From Druceiella hillmani (Eukaryota; Arthropoda; Insecta; Lepidoptera; Hepialidae): DNA of 64,000 nt. The stretch covers positions 11,162,001-11,226,000 of the forward strand of contig JAYKKI010000009.1 in the NCBI GenBank assembly GCA_039881145.1. The letters run 5' to 3'. Of the stretch, positions 50,611-64,000 are shown in pieces. The translations under genes were made by a program, and so were the position numbers. Every line of letters begins with the position of its first letter. Position 1 is the stretch's first letter. The notes under the pieces were generated by a model. The model was not told the DNA's origin. It made no database searches and worked only from the letters and a program-made list of their open reading frames with translations.

Positions 50611-52520
50611 GTCTATTTTAATCCAATTGTGTTAACTTTGAGTGCTTAAAATGAAACCACAAAAATCACATACGCTTATAGATGCAATGTCAAAATAAAC
50701 TTTTTTGAATAATTTAATTTCCTCTTTTTTCTTGATAGATGAAATGAATTTTTATTACAGTTGTTTAATAATAAGATTAATATTTGGTGGGTGCGAATGT
50801 GGTATACAAATTAAGAATTTTATGTTTTGTTTTTGTTTATGTATCGTTACTGGTAAGTGTTTTTGTAACTTTTATTTGCTTTTCTTTTACTAGAGAGAAA
50901 AAATCACAATGGCTTGCATATAAAATTATTCTAATATATGGGAAAAAGAAAGGATCGTTTCTCGATAAACAAACTTTCACGAGAAATACATAGAGATTTA
51001 TTAATAAAGCACGAGAATTACAAAGAGTGCAGCAGAAATGTTTGCATGTCTCTTTTTTCTTTTCTTTCTTTGATAATCATTACCCAAAATTATTTTTAAT
51101 ATTTGAATGAGGAAGAGATACGAGCGTTGAATGTAAAAATGTTATTTTTATGTCTAAGAGATTATTCCCACAAAGTTTCCTGCACGAGGCAAGCGATTAT
51201 TTATTACACTATCAGGTCTTGTGGGCATCAAAATAAAGTAAGTTGCATTGTCAGCAAGTCATTAGTAGATAGTTTTTTTTTGCTCAATTTTTCAAAAGCC
51301 ATATATGGCAGTTGTTTTGAAATATTAGTTTGACAAAAAGGCATTCTAAATATTTACATTATGCGTAATACTTATTTAGTGTTATATTATTTTTGAGTTT
51401 TCTTGCAACTTTTGTCAGATATATTTTTATAATCCCTTGTACCTTTTTCTCATTCCCTGCACTTGTATCCGAAGTATGTCGTAAAATAGGTTAAAGTATT
51501 TGTTATCAGTTTCTTGGTTAGTTGTTTAATCCATTCCCATTTCTGAAAAAAATCAGTACTACACTTTGCAGGCTTTTCACAGAGAACTACGTCAATTAAA
51601 TCCATTTTATTAATTTCTGTTTTAGGAAGTTGTTACGACTGCGGATTTTTGTGGATAAATACTTTTTTAGTAATTGAAAATTTAAAAAAAAAATCCACTG
51701 ATGAAAAAACGAAAATTATTCTATATAGTACTATGGGAAATTTTATTGTAGAAGAAGAAAATTATGATTTTGACAAGATATTTCATAAAATATGACAGAA
51801 TTACAAAATTTGATATCCGTAACTGTATGAGTAATTTGAGAGCATCTAACAATAACTAAGTAAACAAACACCAGATCCGAGTGTGCCATCTGTGAAGATA
51901 AAGAAACTGATCACCCAAGCCAAAAATTCTTCGAATGTTATGAAAGTAAACAGAACAGAGGATTAGATAAAATATCACAACTGATAAATGTACAACTCAA
52001 ACATTAAGTGGCGTATTCTTTTATTTTTGTAAGTGACTACGAAGTTCAAGTCCGGAAAGAATTTTGTTTCTATTTGTGTACATACGTTGTATATAACATT
52101 TACTTAATATCAACTTGATATCAGTAATATTAATTATAGGATACATAAAATGAATCTCATCTAGTAACATTATCATACATAGTGTCTTATCATCATAGTA
52201 TTTTACAACGAATATAAAAGTTATATTGAATACGGTAATAATATTTCAAATGGCATCTCTATGGCAGAAATAGAATTTCCAATTTTCAAAATGAATATAA
52301 CTTGACGCAGATTATAGTCTCAGAAATAAGTAATGTGTAACGGAAATATTATACACCTAGTTTTATCGGAAAACAGTGTCTCAATAAAAACACTGGATTT
52401 GGGGAGGTTGAACATTTACAAACAAACAAATATTTACATACGCACTGACTTGAGCCTTGTTTCTTCATCATTTGTAAAAATCCATATTAATATATTAATG
52501 AATTAGTCTTCTGTATTTTT

Positions 52521-52524
<4 letters not shown>

Positions 52525-52571
<47 letters not shown>

Positions 52572-52587
52572 GTATATATAAATATAT
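52525..52587. repeat. (TA)n microsatellite (unit 3)
   Basis: TA run with a CGTA interruption, positionally equivalent to 39945-40003. Confidence 0.95.
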
Positions 52588-53964
52588 CTCACATAGAGTC
52601 ACCAATACTACATTAAATCAATACGTAATTTGCTGTGAATGAGGCAACTGAAATAGTTAATTTTATGTAAGAATATGCTGGATAAAAAATCCAAATATTT
52701 TAAATACATTTTACAGTAAAAATATCAGATTTCGAAATAAGAGACAGTCGTTCATATCCATTCGGGCGAGACTAAAATATGTCAATACGTACCAACAAAT
52801 ATTTGGAATTCTAGAAACGGAATAAATGATAAATTCACACTAAATGAAGCTTGTTGCTCAGATTTCATTATAAGGCCGATCTGCCCTGTTTTGGAAGCAA
52901 CATGCAATGGCTTATAATTCTTGTATTCGTAAACACCTTCTGACATTATCCTATATTGATAAATTATTTAAATGACGAACTTAAATCACGCTAGAGGTAA
53001 TAAACTCCTTCAAAAGACAAATTGCCACTTCCGTCGAAAGTAGTTATGGACAAACTGAACTTAAATTGCTACAATCATTTGATTATCCACACAGTTAATT
53101 ATATTCTTCAAATTTAAATAAGTTTGATCTAGCTGTGCCCTTCGGTCGTTACAATAGATACCTATTATAAAGACAATAATATGTTCGTTACTCTGGGACT
53201 CCTAGGCGGGAAACAAAATTAGCAGTCCATTAGTTAGATATTATTTTGCATGAAAATATGTATGTTTACTATAATAATGAAAACGTTAATACGGGCCTTT
53301 AGTTTCTTACCTCAAACCCAGAACCGCTTTTGTGAACAGATATAACGCGCGAAGTATATGTCGCATTTCTTAACTAAACACGTGTTTTGCACAATTGCTT
53401 CTTAGAACTCTGTTTGTTTCGAAATATTACTTTTTTTGAGTTTTTATAAGTAAAGAATAAGAGAAAATATCGAATAAAATAAAACTTATCCACTCGTCCA
53501 CTTATCGATTAATCGCAATCGCCGCCTAAGTAGTTTCACTTCAAAAAGCTGATATTTAAGCTACTTTCCAAATAAATATTTTGTAATTTAGAGGCTACTA
53601 TGCCAGAGAAGCCATCAATGTCATATTCTACTACAGTAGAACATTATACACTACCACAGTAGGATCTTATTTTCAAGCTATTATTGTAAAATGATTTTTT
53701 AAGTTATTTATAAATGTTCGTATTATTTTTCAATAACGAAAGTTGCAAAATTTTTATAACTATTTACTCGTACGCAATGAAATTAAGCATTATACATACG
53801 TAAGATTTACTAAGTGCAATCAGTATAAGAAATTTTTTTAAATGTTCGGCACAGGGCTTTGAAAAGTTAGTTGGGTTAGATGATGCGTTCCAAGATTTTT
53901 TAGAGACTTGTATCTCGTGAAAAGATACCTTGTGAAATGAAGATATGAGACATTTTTGATTGAA

Positions 53965-54008
53965 GTCAAAGACCGTATGCCTTGTAACCAACCCGGCATA
54001 CCTCGGTG
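53965..54008 (-). mobile_element. SINE 5'-head fragment (unit 3)
   Basis: The minus strand reads ccgaggtatgccgggttggt then acaaggcatacggtctttgac, which is more tRNA-like than the copy at 29175 and matches the head of the SINE at 5232. No body or tail. Confidence 0.65.
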
Positions 54009-55089
54009 AACATAACAATATGATAAATATGTGACGGATAACGATAAATATTCAAATATTAAATCTATAAAAACACATTTTGAAACATGAACACAGTAAC
54101 GATATTTCTTCATATGGAATAAAAATATTATTTAAATGTAAAATTAAAGAGTACGAATGCAAAACCAGTAATAGTTTGACGCAGCCTAACTGACAGATGA
54201 TTAAACAAAGGTTCTCTTAATTGTAAAAACTTGTACATAATATAATCATCAAATTAGCATATACGACACATTGAACTAAATTACGAAAACATTGTAGACT
54301 AGCTGTGTGTAGACTAACTTTTCTTATCCTGAATTTCAGCGATTTTGTTCCCGTGGAATTTCAAATAAGAAAAATTATTAGTAATTTTTCTGAGTTACTT
54401 TTATCTCTCAGAAATCTATGATCATATAGTTTACTAAAACCCTAATAGATGGCGTTGGTAGGACCATATTGTAATACATCTATGAGCATTAATTTATTAC
54501 GAACGGTAATAGGTGGCATTGACTTTACCAATACCGTAATATTTTCGAAGTCAACTTGTTGTTAAATTTGTAATATTTAGAAGAAAGTATTTTATATGTT
54601 GCTCGAAGGAACAAATTTGCGTGATTGAAAAATAAATTAACAAACAGACAGACAAAAATTCGAAAAGAAATTTTGTATCTATCATTATCATTCCATACGC
54701 TAAATCAATCACTATTTTTAAAATATTTTCTCTATTTAGAATTCACTCTATTACAGTTTTATTTTATGTATACATAACTACTCTAAAATCTACAAAAAAG
54801 ATAGAGCATGTGAAAGGATAATTATGATAGATTTTTATAAGCGTGTCTATGTTAGAAGATTCTACGACGAGACTATGTAGAATATACTATAGAGTACCGC
54901 AAAATAGTAACTAACGGTCGAGTATACTGCCAATTATTAATAATTATATAAAAGCAATTAAACGAAATATAGTTACTTTTCAACGTTAATAATTATAGAA
55001 AAAGCGATCAAAACACAATACAGTGTTGATCCCTTTTGACCCAGCCAAAATTGGGATGGGTATCTAGTAGGATAAGTATATAATAGAAA

Positions 55090-55092
<3 letters not shown>

Positions 55093-55164
<72 letters not shown>
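55093..55164. repeat. (TA)n microsatellite (unit 3)
   Basis: TA tract with central TGTATGTA. In unit 1 the corresponding site holds the gtgcatgata hairpin instead (30497-30539). Confidence 0.95.
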
Positions 55165-55168
<4 letters not shown>

Positions 55169-55529
55169 TTATATTAAGCTGTCTCTTTTTAAAATTTGAT
55201 CGATTTTTTATATTCGACAAAGAAATCATTTTTTTACCAATTCTTGACTTCTCTGTATCAGGATGTTTTCCTTCATTTAAATAATTACACATTTTTACTT
55301 CTTACACATCACTACAAATATCTTAATGCCGAAAACGTTCACCATATCGTTTCTAATATCGCCACGAGGACAATCTCGTTGCCGTTTCTCCCATCCGCGA
55401 CGACATTTATTGTATGATATGAAAGCGAGCTACGAGTGCTATGGAACTCCAGTGCGTGTATGAAATGTGAGTTCATATTGAAAATATCTCAGCGCACCTG
55501 AATGTTTTAGAAGCGCCGCGGTAGTAGAA

Positions 55530-55619
55530 ATGTACAATAAGCCAAAAACCGTGCGAGTAGAGATGACAAATGAGAGTCCCGTTTCACAGTTGAAGCCGAC
55601 TGAATATACTGTATCCTAA
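55530..55619 (+). CDS. Short conserved frame, possible first exon (unit 3)
   Basis: 29 codons, MYNKPKTVRVEMTNESPVSQ..., same length and frame as unit 1. The donor-like GTAAGA of unit 1 is lost (cctaat). Coding status is unproven. Confidence 0.3.
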   Translation: MYNKPKTVRVEMTNESPVSQLKPTEYTVS

Positions 55620-56235
55620 TACTCACTCGTTACAAATTAATCACCTGAGGAAGTGTATTAGTATAAGTTTTAAGTCTATAATATTTAAAGATATTAATTT
55701 AATGAGATATCCTAAGTGAAAGTCGTGTGTTTACAGAGGAAGTAGGCTGAACATACTATATTATACGATTAACTCGTTACAATTTGTTTAGATGAAGAAG
55801 GACATCAGAATAAGTTTTAAATTTGTTATATTTAATTTTTTTAAAACATCCTTTATTGGAATTGTATGATACAATCTTGATGAACAATAATTAACTATCA
55901 TTGATGAAATTTTCTTTATTTTATTTTCAAGTAAGTCGTGTGTGGATTTGCTGTACCAATGTTCAAAGATATTATTTTTAATTAGATTTTCATAAGTGAA
56001 TGTCGCTTATAGTAACCCCGTTTCACGGAGGAAGTCGTCTCAATGACTATTATATTGCAAGACTCACTCGTTACAATTGTTTCAAACGAGGTGTGTATTA
56101 ACATAAGTTATAAATTATTTATATTTAAATATATTAATTTAATCACATATACTAAGTGAAAGTCACGTTTAGTATAGAGACTCCGCTTTATAGAGAAAGT
56201 GAAGTACTTATTATTTTACTACTAAGTTAAATTAA
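55575..56235. repeat. Degenerate tandem repeat, ~4 copies (unit 3)
   Basis: Paralogue of 42625-43225. Anchors near 55578, 55730, 56014 and 56180. Confidence 0.75.
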
Positions 56236-58804
56236 ATTTACTATTTAAAATTACATTATTACAGAACTTACACCTATAAAGTTAGATAAATAAATTCTTA
56301 AATAAGAAGCATGTCCGTTTACATAAAATACATAATATTTTCTTGTATCTTGCGTATAGATACAGCATTAAGTAATGTCAACATTACTTTTACCAAAATA
56401 TTATTTATAAAAATAAATTTAGCGTGAAATAATAATTTCGTCTTTATATTTATTTCTAATCAAGGTCATTAAAAAACGTAACATTTTTAATGAAATCCAT
56501 ATGACAGTGGAATAACAAATTACATAAAAATAGGAGTCAAATCATTAATATTCTGTTAGTTAAAATACTTCAGTAAGAAGCTTTTAAGTTTACATTTTTA
56601 TTTTAATTTTAACCGTTAGGATAATTCTCTGACTCCCTAGAAAAGAAGTAATAATTTAATTTATTAAATAATACATGGAAAAATGATATAACTTTATGGT
56701 ACATAAGTAGATAGAGAAAATGTCTTAAGAACAATACGTAGATACGTGTACTGAAATAGTTTGATCGTGTCAAATGTTTAAACAATAGAATATTAATATA
56801 AAGCTTTTGGCAGGGAATAAAACGTGACCAGACTAAATAATGCTTGAAATGAAAATAACACAAACAATCATGAAAGTGGAAGAGTAATACAGAAATATAC
56901 GACCCATTTTCTCTGTATGTACGGTTGCTTCATAATGAAAAATACAAAAAAGTATGAGATGTTTGGGTGAAAAAGTATGGTGCTTCTGTCAAAGTAAAGA
57001 ATTTAATATAGGATTTTACTGAACATTTTCTCTATTCTTCATATTTTAATCTAGCTAAAACGTATCTGAAACTGTGAAGCAACACTTTTATTGCGTCTGT
57101 TTGTGTTAACATTTAATACGTTTGTGCTTTTTTTCTCTGTTGATCTTTCCACGATCACTGCCTCGATAATATATTGCTGAAAAGTTAATATTGCTTATAA
57201 ATAAATGGAAGTATATATAAATAAATAATGTATAATGCTTCACATATAATTAATAACAAAAATGTTAAATATTTTCCTATTCATTTGAAAAGTGCCAATA
57301 ATAATGGCAACTTGTTTTTATCACTTTTAATTAGAAATTATGTTAATTTTACCAATTTAAGTTAGTTAGCTGTGGGAAAAGTTGTCATAAATGTTATGTG
57401 TATATATTGCTTTACCTTATACAATAATAATATGCTCGTTGTTTATTTAGATTCGTAATGATTTAAATACAAAACTGATCATGATGCATTTCAATGCGAT
57501 ACTCATATAACAATAAAAACAATTAAACCAGTTAATACTTCTAGAATTGTTGACTACAGTATATGGGCCAACAAAAATAGCTTATACCGATATTGGTATT
57601 CATTTCAAAAATTACTAAATATTTCATCAATCTAAAAATAATTTAATATTACAAAATTTGTTCTTTGTTTCCTAGCAAAATAATTTTAATATTCATTTAT
57701 TTTCAAACTAATAATATTCAGTCGCATCTTATTGAGAGTATTTACCGATAATAGAGCCTAAGCGAAAAATAAATAAATCCTTATAGTCCCGAAAAGAGAA
57801 GTTAGTTAGTCAATTTTCCAACATTTTTATATCAATTTATTTACGTACATCACTTGAACCAAACTCAACTCGATGGATGTTTTCCAATAGTCAAAATACC
57901 GGTTCAAATATATAACAATAATGTTTTAATTTCCACGTGAACAAAATGTTCATAAACTGTAATAATGTTATTGTTTGGACACATTTGATATCTGAAATAT
58001 TTCATAAATTGGAATATACGAAAATAATCAGTTATTTATAAACGCTAAACAAAGTGCCTTGAAGTGACATTTGATATTGGGTGAATTTAAAGCTATTAAT
58101 TTTTCTTTTGAACTGTACCATTGAAATAGACGAATAATTATTGTATAAAGATGAAAGGTATTGTATTTCAAAGTACATATTTTTCTAACTATTTGACCAT
58201 TTATAAATATAACGATATCTGTTTTATATATTTATTGTCCATCTTTCATCCTTTGAAAAGTTCGGAAGCGTTATTATGAGCTGAAGCACATACAATTCGA
58301 GATGGAGTAAAATGAATCGCTTCAAACGAGAGAAGTTTCTCTAACGTGCGGAGGGATTTTGGCTACAAGGTACAAAGACATCTTCTTTGTACCTGGTTTA
58401 GACGTATATAACACTGCCTAGCAAATAACAAAGGCAATTTTTTAAAAAAGCTAAATAGCAAGTGCGTACGAAATGGCAAAACTCACTTAGCAACTTACGT
58501 AGGAATATAGCACTTACCTTTAGGCGTTCTTACAATACAATAAAACTCGAAATTAAAAATAAAATGAGTATATATAGTTTTAAATAAACGCCTGCATTTG
58601 GTTTCGTAATGAACGATGCTTTTTAATTTTACTATTTCTACTACAATTCGTACTCTTGATAAAACTATCTTACACATTCACGCATAGTAACCCGAATTGA
58701 CAAAATAATAAGTTATTATTATTAAATAGGTCGGAAACGACATGTCATAAACGAACTTGGATTTTGGCTTAAAAATATTTTAATATTACTACACCCACCC
58801 ATTA

Positions 58805-59185
58805 TTTTCTTCTCTCTCCTTTGGCACGCAGACACGTCAGCGCGCATAAGCCTTTGTAGCGTTTCCTCAGACGAGGCTATACACAATACAGCGAAATGAG
58901 AAACGCAAAGAATAAAAAAAAACAACAGTTTTTTTCCTCTCCGCAATACAACTATAAAGTTCAATATTACCCGCTGCCTGGCCATCGCAACGTGACTTCC
59001 CACTTACGGGGAAAGGCTTCCGAGTAAATATCAGCCTGCATGGATTTCCTACCATGAATTATTATTTCCGCGAGGGTGTATAAGTATCGATACCGAAACA
59101 CGTAACTATTTGGAATAACGATACTGACGTAACTTGCTCTAGTATTGGCCGTAGCTAGTTTGTACACCTTATGGTAAAGAGCAAA
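58805..59185. promoter_or_regulatory. Conserved island with CRE-like site (unit 3)
   Basis: Paralogue of 33690-34085. TGACGTAA at 59125-59132 is intact. The inverted CCAAT is altered (atttgg), so the CRE-like site is the more conserved of the two. Confidence 0.4.
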
Positions 59186-61052
59186 AATGAAATTGTAATA
59201 TTTTTCAATTTTAAGTTCAGTAAAGTCCTGTGAATTGTTCCGTTGGAGGATTCAACAACCATGTCTTATGTAAAGCTCTTTTAGACTGAACTTTCCTGTT
59301 TTTCAAAGCACAGGAGTATTACAGACTATCTAAACATATATAGTAGCTTTGTTAATGATCAACAATCTACGCACACATAGCCATTATTACACTACATTAT
59401 TAATTTCTCGATACAAAATGCTAAAAATATTTGGCAATCTGTTATGGACTTATTTCAAGAGTAATCCTTATGCCGTTTAACCTACTACATTAAATATTTT
59501 TAAAGAACATATTTAAATAACCCAGCATCAAAAAAAATAACATTTAACTCTAATTTCGTAAAACATTGCATGGTTTTTGAATAATTTCAGGAGAATTAGT
59601 TGTCTCAGTTTGCCAAAAGTTATAATCACATTCACAAATTTAGCAGAAAAAACAAATTTTCAAATAGCGGAAATGAAAAGTATTCGGAAATGAAAATACT
59701 ACCATTTCTTTATTGCTAATTTTTACAGTAGTATTTTGTTTATATATAGGCAAATTACACAGCATGAAAATAATTGTCCGTCGTATCAAATAAAATGTTC
59801 GGTAAATAAGTAACCAATGGATTAGGGTTCGTATTTATTCTATGAAACTTCACAACTTTTTTTTATCTTATGTAGATTATTTAAAATTACAAGTAAGTGG
59901 AACAATCTTTACCCTAATATAATTAAAAGAAAATGTAAGTTTATGAATCTGCCAGAGATAATTGCGTAATTGTATAATATTGATTATACATAATATTATA
60001 TTAATTGTATAATTGTTTCAAAGTGAACTTATTTCTTAAGATTTCTTACAGCTTAATAAGAGTAATTGTAATTGTTAATTTGTATACAGTCTTCATGGCA
60101 ATATTTGAGTGAAATTTTGTTATATTACACAAACGAGGTTTCAAACAGAAAGAACGCTTTAATAAACTTAATTTTTTTTTCAAAGATACACCTAAGGACA
60201 CTTCATTCGACGTACTACACGAAAGAAATATTTACACCAAATTTATATGTATAAAGAGATATTGTGCGAATATTCCAAATTTCACGCGGATTTCAGAATG
60301 GAGATCTAAAATTGTGGAGATTGCAGGGTCATAACATATGAACGGAAATAAGGAAGTAGCCCATAATGGACTTTAATTTGATTGCAGAACTGTAAAAAAA
60401 ATTTTAAAATGTCCTTTATTTAAATTCGTTTACGGATAAGTTGCAATTGCGGCAGTAAAAATGCTTTGTCAATAGTTCTGCGTACAATATAAAGTATACT
60501 AATTCAAAGTTAAGTAAATAAATAATGATAGAGACATTTTCTTAAGTCTATATATATTGCAAAATATAAATGTTTTTTGGAATTGAGATTTACATTTGTT
60601 TCTAATCCTACAAATTTTTTTTTGGCTAACAATGTTTCTTACTTATTGCCAGGTACTTCGTTCTACCTTTAGGATTAAGTACTGTTAGAAAGTATTAGCC
60701 CGGAAAAAAAAATATTTTTTATTTGAAAGAAAACGGTAAATATGAGATTTTCCCTATAAGAAAAAACACCTAATTTTAACTGCTTGTGTTTAAATTTTAA
60801 TTGTTGGTATAAAAGAAGATAAAACTCTTCAAAATATAAAAAGAAAAAAAGTACTGCAGCTGCCAACGACGAACCTAAAATTTTTTTTTAAAAAGTAAAG
60901 TTAATTTAATGGCATTTCAAATAAATAAAATAATTTAGACATTTCTATAAAAAAGATAATGGCAAAAACACTTCGTATCATTAAAGCATTCGTTAGTAGG
61001 AAAAGCTACAAATTATATTGAAAAAGGAAACGGTAACAGAAGAAAAGTTGCA

Positions 61053-61300
61053 CTCAGTTTCCACCGGTAGCAAATACAGAACACACTCAATCTTTAAAGG
61101 AAGCTATCGGCTAAAACTTTTTTAAGCTTTCCATTTTCCGACACTCAGACCTTGCCTGCTTCGGCTAAAAGCGAGACATTGGCCATTTATAAATTGAAGC
61201 AACTTTGTCTCCGAACAGTTTCGCTGACAACGAAGAAAGCTTTTTTTACCATTAGCCTCTGTACAAGTTTCCACCGCTCATTAATTAATCTACTGTTTTA
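61053..61300 (+). promoter_or_regulatory. Core-promoter-like conserved island (unit 3)
   Basis: TATAAA at 61188-61193 and initiator CAGTTT with its A at 61217, 29 bp apart. Nearly identical to unit 1 (36187) apart from the intact initiator. Confidence 0.5.
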
Positions 61301-61428
61301 GGAAATAAAAGATTTTAAACATTGTTAGATTGTACTGCGTCTCCATTTAAAAAAACTTAATTTTCAAATGGTCTTTCTTGAAATATTTTACTTTACAGAA
61401 GACTTACTACGAAATAAGCCTAAATTAC

Positions 61429-61575
<147 letters not shown>

Positions 61576-62819
61576 CACATATATAAGTATACGTACGTAT
61601 GTATATATTTTCAATAGCAAAGTGTTAAATCTGTGAAACATGTACGATATGTAAGTTATATTACTTTTTGTTTTTTTTTGTTATATGATGAACATCCGTT
61701 AAATAAAATACTTCGTAATAGCAAAAATGTTTATGAAATTGAAACAACACTGTATAAACACTCTAAATATAAATATATAACAAAGTAATTTAATATTAAA
61801 TTTTATAGAAGACTAAATACCCATACCTCATAGTATGTTACTACATGGTGTTACAGTTATGCTATCGTAGTGGAAATATATTAGTACGGCAACATATTGT
61901 GTGTCTCTGTAGTAAAACATTTCTACTAAAGCAGATCCCATACAAATATTTAAGAGAGAAAAATTAGACATAAAGGGGGAAGGCAAATGGTTTACGAAAA
62001 TAAGCTCTTGTAAGTTCATTCGCGTGTTCTTGAAGCTTTTAGATTCAATGCAGTTTTACAGAGTACAAAGGTAAAGACTAAGGGGGTAAAATATAATAGA
62101 CGACTTCGGGTATTTATAAAAAAATTTTCAAAATATCTCAATGCCATGTTAAAAGTGAATACAGAGTTATTAAAATAATTTATATTTTAATTATATTGAT
62201 ATAGGCAAACATATCAATTTAGTGGAAAGGAGGATTATTTTATTAATAATATTCCATAAGGCGCATTTACTTAAATACAAATGGCATTAGGATTTTAGAT
62301 CAAATCATGGTGTGAAGACTTTCTATAAACATTTAGAAATTTGTTTTTGTTAACTAATACTAAAATTATGGAATAAAAAAGGTATCGTATTTTAAATAAA
62401 AAATATAAATTTTAATAAAATTTTGTTTATTTGAAAATATATATAAAAATTAGAGGTACATTTTACTAGGAGAAAATCAGAATAGGTAAATATAAATTTA
62501 TCTCAGTCGATACCGTATTAAAGATTTATATTTAACAAAAGAACATTCAAGGGATTTTCATGGAACCAAATAAGAATATTATATAGCTTTCTTATTTTCA
62601 TTACGGGATGGAATATGGCAATAGCAGTTGATTCGAAATATGTACATATACTTGCATGGAGATATTTGCAACCATTTTCTTTATTCAACTGAAGTAAATC
62701 AAAGCGAAAAAATCTTTAATCGGAAGAGTCTAATGGTATCACAAAAGCATTATTTTTTATTTCAACGCGACTGGAAAATGCTCAAATCACAGGTATTTAA
62801 AATTGTTTTCACATTTATG

Positions 62820-63040
62820 TGGCAATCGCTCAAATAGAAGTTACTTCAACGTTTCACATAAATTTATATAAAAGGGTCAAATGAGAGCGTTTCGATGGTT
62901 TGCAATAATTTGTGTCAATGGGGCAAATGAGAGATATTTCCCGATTTTTCGAAAAAAAATTATGAATTACTCAAATGAGAGAGATTTCCCTGTTTTTATA
63001 CAAATATGTATCAATTGCTTAAGTAAAAGATATTTTAATG
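62820..63040. repeat. ~48-bp tandem repeat, ~5 copies (unit 3)
   Basis: Paralogue of 37955-38200. A plus-strand frame (62881-63141) stays open through it and reads as 16-residue repeats of the form ERYFPIF...N. This follows from the 48-bp period and is probably not a gene. Confidence 0.8.
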
Positions 63041-63370
63041 TTTTTACTAGTTTATTTTATTCCGATTTTGTTAACTTTAAGTACTTAAAACAAAACCACA
63101 AAAATCACATATGCTTTCGCATAGACGCAATGTCAAAATAAACTTTTATGAAGAATTTTATTTCCTATTTTTTCGTGATTGATGAAATGAATTTTTATTA
63201 CATTTGTTTAATATTAAGATTAATATTTGGTGCGAGTGTGGCACGCGAGTTAGGATTTTATGTTTTGTTTTTATGTATGTGTCGTTACTGGTAAGTGTTT
63301 TTGTAACTTTTATTAGCTCTTCTTTTAGACAGAGAAAAAATCTCCATGGTTTACATATAAAATTATTATA

Positions 63371-63589
63371 ATGTATGAGGAAAAGAAAGGATGTTTTCTC
63401 CATAAACAAACTTTCACGAGAAATATACAGAGACTAATTAAAAAAGCACGTGAATTACAAAGAGTTCAGCAGAAATGTTCGCATGTCCCTTTTTGCTTTT
63501 CTTTCTTTGATAATCATTACCCAAAATTATTTTTAATATGTGAAGAAAGAAGAGATACGAGTGCTGAGAGTAAAAATGTTTATGTCTAA
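63371..63589 (+). CDS. 72-codon frame with homologues in units 1 and 2 (doubtful)
   Basis: MYEEKKGCFLHKQTFTRNIQ, then a basic helical stretch LIKKARELQRVQQKC. The equivalent frame in unit 1 (about 38500-38660) and unit 2 (about 50938-51110) aligns without indels but carries stops (after HYP in unit 1 and after RNT in unit 2). It may be a decayed coding exon or conserved non-coding DNA. Confidence 0.2.
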   Translation: MYEEKKGCFLHKQTFTRNIQRLIKKARELQRVQQKCSHVPFCFSFFDNHYPKLFLICEERRDTSAESKNVYV

Positions 63590-63627
63590 GAGATTATTCC
63601 CATAAAGTTTTCTGCACGAGGCAAGGG

Positions 63628-64000
63628 ATAGCCAGTTTGAGCAAAATTACTACTTTTCCGTGAACGATTGTTTATCGTTACTGCAGAAATCTGGTTAAAG
63701 TCAATTATAATATGGGTCAATATGAGTCTTAAATTTAATTTATATCGGTTGAAAGTATGTATTATTAGTTTCATGTAAATCCATCCTTCTTTCTGAACAT
63801 TTTCAGTGTTACATTTGCAGGATTTTCACAGAGTGTTACGTTAGTTAAATCCACTTTATTATTGGAAGATCTTCTAAAATTGAAAATTAAAAAAATCTCC
63901 CTGATGAAAAAACCAAAATTATTCCAAATAGTACTATGGAAAATTTTATTGTAGAAGAAGAAAATTATGATTTTGACAAGATATTTCATAAAATATGAAA
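63628..64000. repeat. Tandem array II, start of unit 4
   Basis: Starts with the same junction sequence as unit 2 (gatagccagtttga...) and is cut by the window end. It lacks about 40 bp of unit 2 near 39000-39040. The array therefore continues to the right. Confidence 0.9.

Larger units (their letters stand above)
38767..51196. repeat. Tandem array II, unit 2 (~12.4 kb)
   Basis: Colinear with unit 1 but missing about 2.6 kb (unit 1 28040-30600; breakpoint near 42175). Its left ~140 bp (gatagccagtttgaac...) differ from units 1 and 3 and match the start of unit 4 at 63627. A GC-rich insert (44462-44690) is private to it. Confidence 0.93.

Noticed and set aside
50705..50993. Membrane-like plus-strand frames in unit 2
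   Set aside because: Low-complexity F/C/I-rich translation of AT-rich DNA; units 1 and 3 have frameshifts and stops at the same place.
53838..54113. Overlapping minus-strand frames in unit 3 (84 and 91 codons)
   Set aside because: They run through the SINE head fragment and are not open in unit 1.

Overview
This is eukaryotic, very AT-rich, gene-poor DNA, most likely from an insect. The evidence for an insect is a Jockey-type LINE, a tRNA-derived SINE with a TAAA tail, small hAT-type elements with 8-bp target duplications, insect-style TATA plus initiator motifs, and very long TA microsatellites. No intact host protein-coding gene can be supported. The only long intact reading frame belongs to a LINE. 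No tRNA, rRNA or CRISPR array was seen. All similarity statements were made by eye.

Layout. (1) 1-2.9 kb: unique AT-rich DNA with a hAT-type element (1590-1892) next to a LINE reverse-transcriptase tail fragment (about 1921-2236, minus). (2) 2.9-23.4 kb: an old, diverged two-copy tandem duplication of a block I call Y-X. Y0 (2943-10990) is paralogous to Y1 (about 16990-21830). X1 (15555-16750) is paralogous to X2 (22200-23390). Y0 later received a SINE (5232-5433) and a 5'-truncated Jockey LINE (7238-9385). Y0 and X1 are separated by 11.0-15.5 kb of unique DNA carrying a large TA tract and a 112-140 bp minisatellite (13945-14960). Each Y copy carries the same decayed, membrane-protein-like minus-strand reading frame and the same roughly 190-bp inverted repeat. 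Y1 and the DNA after X2 each carry a hAT-type element (20004-20431, 23840-24202). (3) 24.6-64 kb: a second tandem array with three diverged units of 12.4-14.2 kb (24605-38766, 38767-51196, 51197-63627) and the start of a fourth.

The array-II units have different internal deletions (about 2.6 kb in unit 2, about 1.9 kb in unit 3, about 0.8 kb in unit 1), different TA expansions and different local minisatellites. Several GC-richer islands nevertheless stay strongly conserved between units. They include a TATA-plus-initiator block, a triple CCAAT cluster, a CRE-like TGACGTAA block and a short conserved reading frame. The end of unit 1 and the end of unit 3 are far more alike than either is to unit 2, with one 188-bp stretch identical. 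This points to recent exchange or a higher-order (about 24.9 kb) repeat.

The most notable candidates are this array with its repeated promoter-like islands, and the paired decayed multi-pass membrane protein fragments (perhaps chemoreceptor-like) in array I. Neither is proven functional.
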